Part shown: positions 45,974 through 54,827 of the stretch, one piece after another
Layout of the letters: each line of letters opens with the position of its first letter
Position numbering within the stretch: position 1 is the first letter of the stretch
DNA from: Streptomyces uncialis
GTDB taxonomy: Bacteria; Actinomycetota; Actinomycetes; Streptomycetales; Streptomycetaceae
DNA length: 64,000 bases
Direction: 5' to 3'
NCBI RefSeq assembly: GCF_036250755.1
Contig: NZ_CP109583.1
Span: 3,906,001 to 3,970,000, forward strand
Translations under genes and position numbers: made by a program
The notes under the pieces: model-generated
The model's database searches: none
What the model saw: the letters and a program-made list of their open reading frames with translations, nothing else
Told to the model about the DNA's origin: nothing

Positions 45974-46413
45974 CCCACCCCCTCCCGCAGTCGCCCGGCT
46001 ACGGGAGGGGGTGGGCGGGAATCTCTGCCCGCAGACTCCGATGCTCTTCAGTCCGACCACTGGACGTCGTACCGAGCGCGTTGGAGCGAGGACGGAGAAT
46101 CCCGACCGGCACCGACCCGAAGAACCGGCCGGACGCGCCCCAAAGGGGCGCGGGGAACTGCGCACCCCACGAACGACGGCACAGCAAACAAGCACGTCCC
46201 GCCGGACAGACCTCAGAGGCGCAAGCGAAGGCGACCCGCGGGGAACTGCGCACCCACCGAGCGACAGCACAGGAACGGAGTACCCCCCGCCGGACAGACC
46301 TCGAAAGCCCAAGCGAAGGCGACCCGCGGGGAACCGCGCAACCCCCGAGCGACGACTCAGGAACGAAGTGCGTCCCGCCGGACAGACCTGGGAAGCGCAA
46401 GCGAAGGCGACCC
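45974..46413. repeat. Mosaic repeat array 5 (half array)
   Basis: Only the right half of the pattern is present: a stem-loop (CCCCCTCCCG/CGGGAGGGGG), a full C element (about 46001-46143), an inverted core (46144-46163), then further inverted core variants with ends at about 46251 and 46339, roughly 88 bp apart, each followed by inverted B sequence. It abuts the stop of the coiled-coil gene at 46422. Confidence 0.92.
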
Positions 46414-46421
46414 GCGACCCC

Positions 46422-47312
46422 CTACTCCTCCCCCGCCGCCCTACCGGTCAGCGCCGCCAGGCTGTTGCGCACATGCGCCATATGCGCACGGACCTCGTCC
46501 CACCGCTCCCCGTGCTCCCTGAGCACCCGCTCGGTCTCACGGGCGATCAGCTCCTCCCGCGAGGCCGCCCCGGCCAACGCCTCGGCCGCCTTGGCATCCG
46601 CGTCCTCCTGCCCGTGCCGCGCCGCCTCCTCGGCGCGCGCGTGCACACGCCGCGCCTCCTCCAGCCGCGCCTCGGCCGCGGACAGCAGCTCGGCACGTGC
46701 CGCGTCGGCAGCCGCCTCCTGCCCGGCGAGGGCCTGACCGGTCACCTCCCGGCGCTCCGCCAGCTCCCGCTCCTGCTCGGCGAGCAACGCGTCCGTCCGC
46801 TGCCGGGTGTCCGCCAGCGTCTCCTCCGCCGCGCCCCGCAGCTCCCGGGCCGCACGCTCCGCGGCCTCCCGCGCCTCCGCCGCCCCGGCCCGCGCCGCGT
46901 CGAGCCGCTCCTCGGCCGCCGTGTCCGCCGCGTCCCGCACCGCACGCGCGTGCTCCGCCGCCGACGCGGCCAGCAGCCGGCCGGCCTCCTGCGCCTCCGC
47001 GACCGCCCGCGCCGCAGCGTCCCGGGCGGCCTCCGCCACCGCCGCGACCTCCTCCTCGGCCGTCGTCAGCAGGCCCGCCGCCCGCTCGCCCAGTGACACA
47101 TAGGTCTGCGGGGGAAGCGCGGCCGCCTCCTCACGCAGCCGCGCGGCCCGCGCCGCCAGTTCCTCGGCCAGGGCCTCCAGCCGTGCCACGCGCTCCCATG
47201 CCTCGTCCCCCAGCCGGGACAACTCGGACACCTGCCGGTCGACCTGCTCGGGCCGGTAGCCACGGCCCCGCTGGGTGTCGAAGCCATGGGGCGACGCCGA
47301 CGCACTGCTCAC
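46422..47312 (-). CDS. Coiled-coil protein, DivIVA/FilP-like in character
   Basis: 296 residues, almost entirely Ala/Glu/Arg-rich heptad-like helix from about 25 to 290. The N-terminus (HGFDTQRGRGYRPEQVDRQV) contains the short G-x-x-R-G-Y-x-P-x-x-V-D phrase seen in DivIVA-type and Streptomyces cellulose-binding/cytoskeletal proteins such as Scy and FilP. No TM or signal is present, so it probably assembles as a filament or scaffold in the cytosol near the growing tip (inference). Starts at GTG 47312, preceded by GAGAGGAA. The gene is alone, between repeat array 5 and the SUKH-linked cluster. Coiled-coil bias makes homology unreliable. Confidence 0.82.
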   Translation of the reverse strand: MSSASASPHGFDTQRGRGYRPEQVDRQVSELSRLGDEAWERVARLEALAEELAARAARLREEAAALPPQTYVSLGERAAGLLTTAEEEVAAVAEAARDAAARAVAEAQEAGRLLAASAAEHARAVRDAADTAAEERLDAARAGAAEAREAAERAARELRGAAEETLADTRQRTDALLAEQERELAERREVTGQALAGQEAAADAARAELLSAAEARLEEARRVHARAEEAARHGQEDADAKAAEALAGAASREELIARETERVLREHGERWDEVRAHMAHVRNSLAALTGRAAGEE

Positions 47313-47630
47313 CTGTCATTCCTCTCCACGACATGGCCGGAACCGACCCGGAACGGATCAAACACCGACACTCCACCCCTCCACTCGCTCAAGGATGCGC
47401 CCGAACCCGTCAAAAGTCGGAATCGGGGTACCGCCCCCGCTCACTCCCCCTACCTCCCCCTCTCCCTACCCGTCCCTACCCACCGGACCGCGCCCCCGCC
47501 CCGACACGGCGAAAGGCGCCCGGCCCCTGCCGGGCCGAGCGCCTTCCCACCGAACAAACCGAACAAGCAGGACGAACTAGACGAACTAGACGAACTGAAC
47601 GAACCGAACGGCCGACCCACGCCCGACGGG
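47313..47630. other. Intergenic region with terminator and 9-bp repeat
   Basis: 318 bp between the coiled-coil gene and the giant deaminase gene. It contains the hairpin at 47513 and a run of GACGAACTA-type nonamers at 47571-47606 (about four imperfect copies). No gene is seen. Confidence 0.55.
47513..47545 (-). terminator. Terminator of the giant deaminase gene
   Basis: AAGGCGC-C-CGGCCC / GGGCCG-A-GCGCCTT forms a 13-bp stem with one mismatch and a 5-base loop, about 90-120 bases past the stop at 47631. Confidence 0.65.
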
Positions 47631-50600
47631 CTACAGCAGGCCGTCCCACATCTGTTCCAGCAGCACCGACCACCAGTTCTCCGGCGAACCCAGCGCCGCC
47701 CCGTCGAGCGCGGCGAGCTGCGCCTGGAAGTCCACCGTCCAGCGTCCCGCCTGCTCCTGGTTCAGCCCGTACCGCAGCCGCCACATCCGGCCCAGCAACG
47801 CCAGGCAGCGGACGAACTCCGGCAGCCCCGTGTTCACGAACTGCGGCGCGACGGACGTCCCGCCCGGCCCCGCCTCCACCGGGACCGCGACGATGTTCGC
47901 CGTCCCGTACTGGACACAGATCGCCTTGCCGAAGTCGCTGCCCATCACCAGGTACGAACCGGCGTCCGGCGCGGGCTGCACCCCGCGCTCCTGTGCGAGC
48001 TCCGCCAGCGTCGGCACCGGACGGCCCGGCTGGGCCTGCGCCCAGAAGAACGGCCCGAGGTCGACCGGCAGCCCCGCCCATACGAGCGTCACCGCGACCG
48101 CCTCCGGCACCCCCTGCCGCGACACCGCCCGCTGGTCAAACCGGAACACACCCGGCCCGAACACCGCCGCGAGCTCCTGCGCGACGGCCTCCGGCCCCAC
48201 CGGCGCCGCGGGCTGCACATGAGGCAGCGGCGCCCGTACCGGACCCGGCCGCGCGGGTCCGTCCGCGACCTGGTGCAACTCGCCCTGATGGGCCAGCAGT
48301 TGTCTCATGCCCTGCTGCCGCGACGCGTGGTCACGGCCGTACGGGGCGATGCTGGTGATACGGGCCTGCGGCCAGCTCTCGCGGATCATCCGCGCGCAGT
48401 ACGCGCCCGGCAGCTCGCACGACTCCAGCTCCGTGTGCAGTTCAAGCACCTGCTGCGGCGGCACGTTCATCGCCCGCAGCTCGTGCAGGATCTGCCACTC
48501 CGGATGCGGGGTACCCGGCGCCGAACGCCGGATCACCTGCTGCTCGGAGCCGTCCGCCGCCCGGAACCGCAGCACCGCCTGGTACCCGGGCCCGACCGTC
48601 GGCTGACCCGCACCCTGCGGATACCCGTACCCGCCCCCCGGCGCACCGGGCGCCGGCGGCGGCATCCCGGGACCGGACCCACCCGGAACACCCGGCCCAC
48701 CGGGGGCACCATGGCCACCAGGACCACCAGGACCACCGGCGATGCCGTGGGCGCCCGGAACGCCAGGGGCGCCGGGCGGAGGCGGCGGCGCCCCGGGACC
48801 CGGCACCGCCGGACCCGCGAGCATCGTCGCCGCGAGATGCACCCCGCCCCCCGGCCCGCCGGGAGCACCCGGCGCGGCAGGCGGCGGAGGAGTCCCCGGC
48901 ACACCGGGCGGACCCGGAGGAGCCGGGTGCCCCGGCTGACCGGGCTGACCGGGCTGACCGGGCTGGTTCGACTGACCGGGCTGGTTCGGCTGGTTCGGCG
49001 CGCCGGGGCCCTCCGGCCCCAGTGACGAGATGAGCTGGGTCGGTACGTAACCGCCCGCCGGGGTCCCCGGAGCACCCGGCCCCGACGACGGCGGCGCGGG
49101 CGGCGTGGCAGGAGGCGGCGTCCCCGGCCGCGCACCCGGGACACCGGGCGGCGGCGGAGGCGGCGGCGGCACGGACGCACCCGTACCCGCCCGCGCACCA
49201 CGCGACGGACGGCGTGCCTTGCTCGTGGCCGCCTCCGCGATGTCCCGCGCGCCCTGCGAGGAATCAGCGGCACCCGGTCCCCCGGACCCGCCCGTGCCAC
49301 CCGGAGGAACGGCGCCGTGCGGCGCGCCACCCGGACCGGCGACGCCCTGACCGGCACCACCCGGCCCCGGACCCGCGTACGGCGGCGGGGTGCCCGTACC
49401 GGCGGAACCCTGCGGATGCCCGTACCCGGAAGCCCCCTGCTGCGGCGTACCGAACGGCGGGCCCTGCGGCGGCGTACCGAACGGCGCACCGTGCGGCGGG
49501 GTCCCGTGCGGCGGAGGCAGCGGAACACCCCCCGCACCACCCGACGACCCCTGCGCGGGACCCGACGGCCCCTGCGCGGGCGGATAACCACCCGGCGGCG
49601 GGGTCGACGGCACACCCGGCGGAGGCGTGGCCGGTACCGGCGGGGACGGGCTCATCGTCTGCGTCACCGCCGTCGGCGGCAGCCCGCTGCCGCCCGACAT
49701 CAGCGCCGTCGGCGCGTCCGGCAGGACCAACGGCGGCTTCTCGCCCGCCACCGGCGCCGCGAACACCGTCTCGGGCAGCGGCACCGAACCGTCCGCACCG
49801 CGCCCGGCCGTGTCCGTCCCCGCCCATGGCGTCGGGTCGCCCGTCACGGGCTCCCGCGCCGTCGGCTCCCGGACCTCGTCAGACGCGGCACCGGGCCACG
49901 CACCCGCCGGGTCCCCCGTACCCCCGCCGGGCCCGGCGGTCGTCCTCGGCGACAGCACCGGCCCCGGCAACGTCTCCGCGGGACCCTCGGCACCCCCCTG
50001 AGCGGGCACACCCGGAACACCAGGCGCACCAGGCACAACCTGGGGACCAGCGGCAGCCGAACCGCCGGGCGCAGCCGGAACACCCGACCCGCCCGACGAG
50101 CCCTCCGGCGATGCCCCGGACGCCGCGGCACCACCCGGCACCCCGGCACCGGCACCACCGGCCGCACCAGCGGAACCGCCCCCGGACACACCCGCACCCG
50201 AACCCGCGTCCACCGCACGCCCGGCACCCGACGCACCCGACGCACCCGAGCCACCCGAACCGGAGGCACCCGACGTGCCCCGGCCGGACGAACCGGAACC
50301 CGACGTTCCGTCCCCCCGGCGGTCCGGGATCCCCAGCTTGTCCGCCGCCTCCTGCAACCACTCCGGAGGACTCAGCAGGAACGATGTCTGATGCAGATCG
50401 ATCCGCTCCGGAACCGACGACACCGGCTCCACCGCCGCCTGCGCCCCGTACTCCTCCTCGAACCGGCGGATCACCTCACCCACCGGCAGCCCCGGCCACA
50501 GCGTGACCTCACCGCCGTCCCGGGCGATCACCAACCGCTGGGCGCCACCGTCCGAACGCGGCCCCTCCGCACGGTCCTCCGCCCACACCACGAAACCCAG

Positions 50601-50699
50601 GGCGAACTCCCGCACCCGCACCTCCCGGTGCTGGTACGCCGGGACCTCGGCGTTCACCCACTCCTCGCCACGCTCCTGCGCCTGCGCGAACGTCACCAT
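47631..50699 (-). CDS. Giant YrhB/Imm35-like, deaminase and SUKH-4 fusion protein
   Basis: 1022 residues. N-terminal module (about 1-95, MVTFAQAQERGEEWVNAEV to EVIRRFEEEYG) reads like the YrhB/Imm35 immunity-type domain. Residues about 120-700 are a very long Pro/Gly/Ala-rich disordered spacer. The C-terminus holds a nucleic acid/nucleotide deaminase-type zinc site: His-x-Glu in GTPHPEWQIL (His 732, Glu 734) and Cys 761 / Cys 768 in ESCELPGAYCARM, followed by APYGRDHASRQQGMRQL. A SUKH-4 immunity-like region then runs from about 850 to the end. Catalysis (base deamination) is a family inference. The gene lies seven bases after the WHH-SUKH gene, in the same operon. Confidence 0.85.
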   Translation of the reverse strand: MVTFAQAQERGEEWVNAEVPAYQHREVRVREFALGFVVWAEDRAEGPRSDGGAQRLVIARDGGEVTLWPGLPVGEVIRRFEEEYGAQAAVEPVSSVPERIDLHQTSFLLSPPEWLQEAADKLGIPDRRGDGTSGSGSSGRGTSGASGSGGSGASGASGAGRAVDAGSGAGVSGGGSAGAAGGAGAGVPGGAAASGASPEGSSGGSGVPAAPGGSAAAGPQVVPGAPGVPGVPAQGGAEGPAETLPGPVLSPRTTAGPGGGTGDPAGAWPGAASDEVREPTAREPVTGDPTPWAGTDTAGRGADGSVPLPETVFAAPVAGEKPPLVLPDAPTALMSGGSGLPPTAVTQTMSPSPPVPATPPPGVPSTPPPGGYPPAQGPSGPAQGSSGGAGGVPLPPPHGTPPHGAPFGTPPQGPPFGTPQQGASGYGHPQGSAGTGTPPPYAGPGPGGAGQGVAGPGGAPHGAVPPGGTGGSGGPGAADSSQGARDIAEAATSKARRPSRGARAGTGASVPPPPPPPPGVPGARPGTPPPATPPAPPSSGPGAPGTPAGGYVPTQLISSLGPEGPGAPNQPNQPGQSNQPGQPGQPGQPGHPAPPGPPGVPGTPPPPAAPGAPGGPGGGVHLAATMLAGPAVPGPGAPPPPPGAPGVPGAHGIAGGPGGPGGHGAPGGPGVPGGSGPGMPPPAPGAPGGGYGYPQGAGQPTVGPGYQAVLRFRAADGSEQQVIRRSAPGTPHPEWQILHELRAMNVPPQQVLELHTELESCELPGAYCARMIRESWPQARITSIAPYGRDHASRQQGMRQLLAHQGELHQVADGPARPGPVRAPLPHVQPAAPVGPEAVAQELAAVFGPGVFRFDQRAVSRQGVPEAVAVTLVWAGLPVDLGPFFWAQAQPGRPVPTLAELAQERGVQPAPDAGSYLVMGSDFGKAICVQYGTANIVAVPVEAGPGGTSVAPQFVNTGLPEFVRCLALLGRMWRLRYGLNQEQAGRWTVDFQAQLAALDGAALGSPENWWSVLLEQMWDGLL

Positions 50700-50706
50700 C
50701 GAGAAC

Positions 50707-51711
50707 TCACTCCCCCGCCGCCGGGCCCACGCCCTGGCCGCCCACCGGGACCGACCGCGCGAACCCGCCGTCCACCATCAGATTCGCCACCGTCTCCAAC
50801 TCCGGCGGACTCCCCGCCAACCGCGACAGGAACCCGTCGAAGTCGTCACCGCACGGCAGCAGCAACCGCCGCACCCGCTCCTCCACCGACCAGCCGTCCC
50901 GGTCCCGGGCATCGTCGTACGGGCAGAACCACACCGAACCCGGCGCCTCGCCCCGCACCTTCACCGCCAGCAGACCACCCTGCACGAAACCGACCCCGAG
51001 GAAATCCTTCGTCAGGTGATCCCGCAGACACTTGTTCACATACGCGAGATCATTGACCGCCGCCTCGTCACGCACCGTGAAGAACGGCTGGTCCACCAGC
51101 AGCCCCAGCTCCGCGTCCAGCGCCGCCCCCACCGGAGCGCACCCGCCCGCGGCCTTCAGGAACGAACGGTACGAACCCGGCAACCGGTACCCCAGGTCCT
51201 CCTCCACCGCGAGCACCTGCGACTCCGACACCGCCGCCGCGCCCCGCGGCAGCGCGAAATGCGCCGGACGCGTCTCCTGCAACGGCCGCGTGCCGCGCTT
51301 GCCCTGATCCACCGGCGCCGTCGCCAGCCCGCCGTGATGCCGGAGCAACGCCTTCACCTCGACCGGCACCAGCTCCAGCCGCCGCGTCCCCGGCACGTGA
51401 TGCCACGTCCACCCGTGCGGTGTCGCCACCGGCGCCACCGACTCCCACAACGGATGGCCCTCCGCCGCGAGCACCGCGTTCGCCGACACGTAGTCCGTCA
51501 AGCGCAACTCGTCGACGCCGAAACCCTCGGGCGGTTCCGCGATCTCCGCCGCCGCCCGCGCGAACGCCGAGAAATCCGGGAAACCGCTCTCGTCCACCCG
51601 CACCCCCCGAGGATGCCGCGCCGCCCGGACCGGGTCCGGGAAATGCACGACCTGCCCGGCGTACGCCGCGTTCGGCGGCGCGGTCTGCTGCCCGAGCCGA
51701 CCTGTCGTCAT
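50707..51711 (-). CDS. WHH-type HNH nuclease fused to an SMI1/KNR4 (SUKH) domain
   Basis: 334 residues. The first 130 contain an HNH-superfamily motif of the WHH kind: GWTWHHVPGTRRLELVPVEV (Trp 103, His 104, His 105) and LLRHHGGLA (His 125-126), as in polymorphic-toxin nuclease tips. From about 160 a SUKH domain follows: SQVLAVEEDLGYRLPGSYRS, then FLKAAGG and WSVEERVRRLLLP. Toxin and immunity domain thus share one chain, where normally they are separate genes. Start ATG 51711 has a GGGGG site eight bases upstream. It is the first gene of the operon with the giant deaminase protein. Confidence 0.85.
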   Translation of the reverse strand: MTTGRLGQQTAPPNAAYAGQVVHFPDPVRAARHPRGVRVDESGFPDFSAFARAAAEIAEPPEGFGVDELRLTDYVSANAVLAAEGHPLWESVAPVATPHGWTWHHVPGTRRLELVPVEVKALLRHHGGLATAPVDQGKRGTRPLQETRPAHFALPRGAAAVSESQVLAVEEDLGYRLPGSYRSFLKAAGGCAPVGAALDAELGLLVDQPFFTVRDEAAVNDLAYVNKCLRDHLTKDFLGVGFVQGGLLAVKVRGEAPGSVWFCPYDDARDRDGWSVEERVRRLLLPCGDDFDGFLSRLAGSPPELETVANLMVDGGFARSVPVGGQGVGPAAGE

Positions 51712-51997
51712 GGCGGTTGCCCCCCTGCGGCACTGGGATGGATCGATACGTGATCATGTACGTGATCGATGCGGACGGAACTCGGTCGGCAACAGCCTAT
51801 GCCGAACCGCAACACCGGTCACCGACCCGTCGATCCGGTGACCTCCAGTCACAACGACGTGACCCAAAGACGAACGACACGCGTGTCACACCACCGCGAC
51901 TTCCGCACCGGTAGCCCCGTTTGGCAGGCTGACACCGCACGCGGGGGCGGCGACGACCAAGCCGGCACCCTCCCGCGGGGAGGGAAACCGCATCACG
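51712..51997. promoter_or_regulatory. Divergent promoter region with repeated operator-like sequence
   Basis: 286 bp between the two toxin-immunity operons. TACGTGATC occurs twice (51747-51755 and 51759-51767) at a 12-bp period, inside a larger quasi-palindrome bounded by GATCGAT. A second inverted pair GGTCACC (51817-51823) / GGTGACC (51837-51843) lies nearer the plus-strand gene. Both are consistent with a shared regulator, not identified here. Confidence 0.5.
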
Positions 51998-52513
51998 ATG
52001 AGCACCACACCCAGCACATCCACCACACCCACCGACCCCGGTGGCGACCCCCGCGTAGGCTGGAGCACCGACCACACCCCCCACACACCCACCCTCGCGC
52101 ACCGCCGCGACGGCATCCTCCCCACCGTCGCCGCCGCACTCTCCGTCCGCGGCGCCACCCTCACCGGCACCGCCGCCCGCGGCGACCGGCCCCCCGCCCT
52201 GCACCCCCTCGTACAGGACTATCTCGACACCCTCACGAGCGAACGCCGGGACCGGTACACCGGACGCTGCGCCGAGACGCTGCTCATCTCGCGCCACCTC
52301 ACCACCGCCGACGGCGAACGCTCCAAACGCGCCCGCCGCAGACCCATGACCAACGGCGAAGGGCGCAAAGCCCTCAAGAACGCCAAACTCACCACCCGCC
52401 GCATCCGCGAGGACGACGACCCCCTCCACGGCACCTTCGCCCACCCCTGCCGCGCCTGCACCGCCCTCACCGCCCACTTCGGCGTACGCGTCGTCGACCC
52501 CACCACCGGATGA
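51998..52513 (+). CDS. YwqJ-like deaminase
   Basis: 171 residues. After a Thr/Pro-rich, probably disordered N-terminus (1-35), the domain has the YwqJ-type deaminase signature: GRCAETLLISRHL with Cys-Ala-Glu at 91-93, the basic RSKRARRRPMTNGEGRKALK, and AHPCRACTALTAHFGVR with Cys 151 and Cys 154. Zinc by Cys/Cys/Cys and a catalytic Glu is expected. Family knowledge places YwqJ deaminases among nucleic-acid-attacking toxins. GGAGG lies about 12 bases before ATG 51998, rather far. No export domain is fused. It is followed by its likely immunity gene at 52715, 201 bp on. Confidence 0.85.
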   Translation: MSTTPSTSTTPTDPGGDPRVGWSTDHTPHTPTLAHRRDGILPTVAAALSVRGATLTGTAARGDRPPALHPLVQDYLDTLTSERRDRYTGRCAETLLISRHLTTADGERSKRARRRPMTNGEGRKALKNAKLTTRRIREDDDPLHGTFAHPCRACTALTAHFGVRVVDPTTG

Positions 52514-52714
52514 CCCGCCACCGGACGCACGGGCAGCCGGCCCACCCGCCACCGGCCCGCCCCTGGGCATGAACCGGACGGCCCCGAACGGAGCGGAACA
52601 CCCGCGCGCGCGAGCGCACACCCGTACCCGCCCCCGTACCCGCACGCCCTGACCCGCCACCCGCACCCACGCACCCGCAATCCCCCGCACCAAGGCACCC
52701 GCCGGAGACACCAG

Positions 52715-53236
52715 ATGCACCCCGACCGGACCTCCACCACCCGCTTCCCCGTCCCCGTCGACGTCGCCCTGCGCGCGGCGGGATGGGAACCCGGACGCTG
52801 GGACATCAAACAAGCCGAATACTGGGCCGACACCCTCCGCGCCCACACCTCACCCGGCGGACACCAGCACGCCGTCTTCCCCGCCGCCGTCGAGGCCTGG
52901 GCCGAGTTCGGCGGCCTCCACCTCACCCCCGGACCCATGCCCCCCGGACCCGGCCGCCCCGTCGCCCCCACCGCCGCACGCCTCGACCCCCTGCACGGCC
53001 TCCACCTCGCCCGCACCCTCGCCGACCTCGGCCGCGCCCTCGGCACCCAGGTCAGCCCGCTCGGCGAGGAACTCACCGCAGGAACCCCCGACGACCACCA
53101 GGCCCTGCTCGCCATCGACACCGAAGGACGCGTCTACGGACTCGACCACACCGGCGACTGGTACCTCGGCGCCACCATCGACGCCGCCCTCGCCACCCTC
53201 GTCACCGGCACCCACCCCCCACGCCTCAGCACCTGA
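52715..53236 (+). CDS. SUKH-3 family immunity protein
   Basis: 173 residues from ATG 52715, with GGAGA six bases before. Matches the SUKH-3 pattern closely: RFPVPVDVALRAAGWEPGRW, then DIKQAEYWADTLRAH, HAVFPAAVEAWAEFGGLHL, and toward the end LLAIDTEGRVYGLDHTGDWY followed by LGATIDAALATLVTG. SUKH proteins neutralise nuclease or deaminase toxins by direct binding. As the next gene after the YwqJ deaminase on the same strand, it is the probable cognate antitoxin. The 200-bp gap between them contains no clear terminator. Confidence 0.88.
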   Translation: MHPDRTSTTRFPVPVDVALRAAGWEPGRWDIKQAEYWADTLRAHTSPGGHQHAVFPAAVEAWAEFGGLHLTPGPMPPGPGRPVAPTAARLDPLHGLHLARTLADLGRALGTQVSPLGEELTAGTPDDHQALLAIDTEGRVYGLDHTGDWYLGATIDAALATLVTGTHPPRLST

Positions 53237-53399
53237 CACCCCCACCGGCACCGGCACCGGCACCGGGCACCGGGCACCGGCAGCAGGGGTGACACGAGCG
53301 GCCCCACGGACACCAAAGGCGGCACAGGCGACACCGCCCGCACCGCCCACGCCGCGCCCCGCACCCGGCAGGCCGCCCGTCGCATCCCTCAAGCGCCCG

Positions 53400-54725
53400 T
53401 CACACCCCGCATGGGATGACCGCCGACACCCGGAAACCCCCCGCGTCCGTCGGACCCGACACGAACACACCGCCCAGCGCGCCCACCCGCTCCCGCATCC
53501 CCACCAGACCGTTCCCGCCACTCGGCAACCCGGCCCCCACACCGTCCACCGCCACCGGCGCCTCGTTCTCCACCTGCATCGCGATCTCGGCGCCCCGGTG
53601 CGCCAACCGCACATACGTCTTCGCGCCCGCCGCGTGCTTGTGCACGTTCGTCAACGCCTCCTGCACCACCCGGTACGCCGTCTGCTCCACCTCTGCCGCG
53701 TACCGCCGCAAATCCCCCTCCACCGACAGCACCACCGACATCCCCGCCACCCGCGACTGCCCCACCAACTCGTCCAGATCCGCCAACGACGGACCCTCCG
53801 AAACCTGACCCGCCGCCCGCGAAGCGGCGGCAGCCGCCGCCACCCCCACCGACGCCAGCGGCACCGAACCACCCGAACCCGCGCCCACCGCCACCGGCTT
53901 CACCCCGTCGGCCGTCCGCAGCACACCCAGCATCTCCCGCAGCTCACTCAACGCCTGGCGCCCCATGTCCCCCACCAGAGCCGCGTTGCGCACCGCCTTC
54001 TCCGGGTCCTTCCGCGCCACCGCCTGCAACGCCGCCGCGTGCACCACCATCAGACTCACCCGGTGCGCCACCACATCGTGCATCTCCCGCGCGATCCGCG
54101 TCCGCTCCTCGCTCCGCGCCCACTCCGCACGCTCCTCCGCACGCTCCGCGAGCAGCATCAGCTCCCGCTCCAGCGAATCCGCGCGCTCCCGCAGACTCTC
54201 CATCAGCCGCCGCCGCGCCCCCACATACAGACCCAGCAGCACCGGCGGAGCCGTCAGCCCCAACGACATCGTCACGGCCACGAACGGCACCAGACCGTCA
54301 CCCAGCGTCGACGCCCCCGACGCCACGTCCTGCGTGGTCCGCACATACGAGACGATCAGCACGCCCAGCAACGACATCGACGCCAGCCCCGCGATGATCC
54401 GACGCGGCAGCTCCGACGCCGCCAGCGAGTACAGACCCACCACGCTCAGCAGGAAACCCATCTCCGCCGGCGTCACCGCGATCGCCACCAGCACCACCGC
54501 GACCGGCCACCGCCGCCGCACCAGCAGCACCGTCCCCGCCGCACCCCCCAGCAGCAGCCCCAGCGCCTCCGGCAGACCCACCCCCCGCGCGAAATCCGCC
54601 CCCCGCTCCGCACACTCCGTCGCCGACGCCGCCGCGAGCGTCGCGTCCAGCACGGCACTACGCCGCCGCGCCCACCACCACGGCCCGGTCAAGGCCGTGT
54701 GCTGGTCTTCCCCCGTCGTGGTCAT
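53400..54725 (-). CDS. Orphan sensor histidine kinase (NarL/DesK class)
   Basis: 441 residues. ATG 54725 is preferred over a longer frame at 54752, based on position of the TM region. Six hydrophobic segments (about residues 24-180) form the sensor; then a coiled linker RRRLMESLRERADSLERELM and a HisKA_3 dimerisation domain with the phospho-His in REMHDVVAHRVSLMVV. The ATPase domain has EALTNVHKHA (N box) and GNGLVGMRERV (G box). A glycine/alanine-rich insert (about 285-320) separates them. No response regulator gene is adjacent, so the partner is elsewhere. Confidence 0.9.
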   Translation of the reverse strand: MTTTGEDQHTALTGPWWWARRRSAVLDATLAAASATECAERGADFARGVGLPEALGLLLGGAAGTVLLVRRRWPVAVVLVAIAVTPAEMGFLLSVVGLYSLAASELPRRIIAGLASMSLLGVLIVSYVRTTQDVASGASTLGDGLVPFVAVTMSLGLTAPPVLLGLYVGARRRLMESLRERADSLERELMLLAERAEERAEWARSEERTRIAREMHDVVAHRVSLMVVHAAALQAVARKDPEKAVRNAALVGDMGRQALSELREMLGVLRTADGVKPVAVGAGSGGSVPLASVGVAAAAAASRAAGQVSEGPSLADLDELVGQSRVAGMSVVLSVEGDLRRYAAEVEQTAYRVVQEALTNVHKHAAGAKTYVRLAHRGAEIAMQVENEAPVAVDGVGAGLPSGGNGLVGMRERVGALGGVFVSGPTDAGGFRVSAVIPCGV

Positions 54726-54827
54726 GTCCCCCAGCGTACGGGCGCGCGGCACCGCGTTTCCGGGGAGTTTTCCGCGCCCGACTCCTCACAGCACGTAACG
54801 AAAAGGAAGAGGTCATCGACCACATCA

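Noticed and set aside
47631..53236. Classical contact-dependent or secreted polymorphic toxin locus
   Set aside because: No trafficking, repeat or export domain (RHS, LXG, WXG100, signal peptide) is seen in any of the four proteins.
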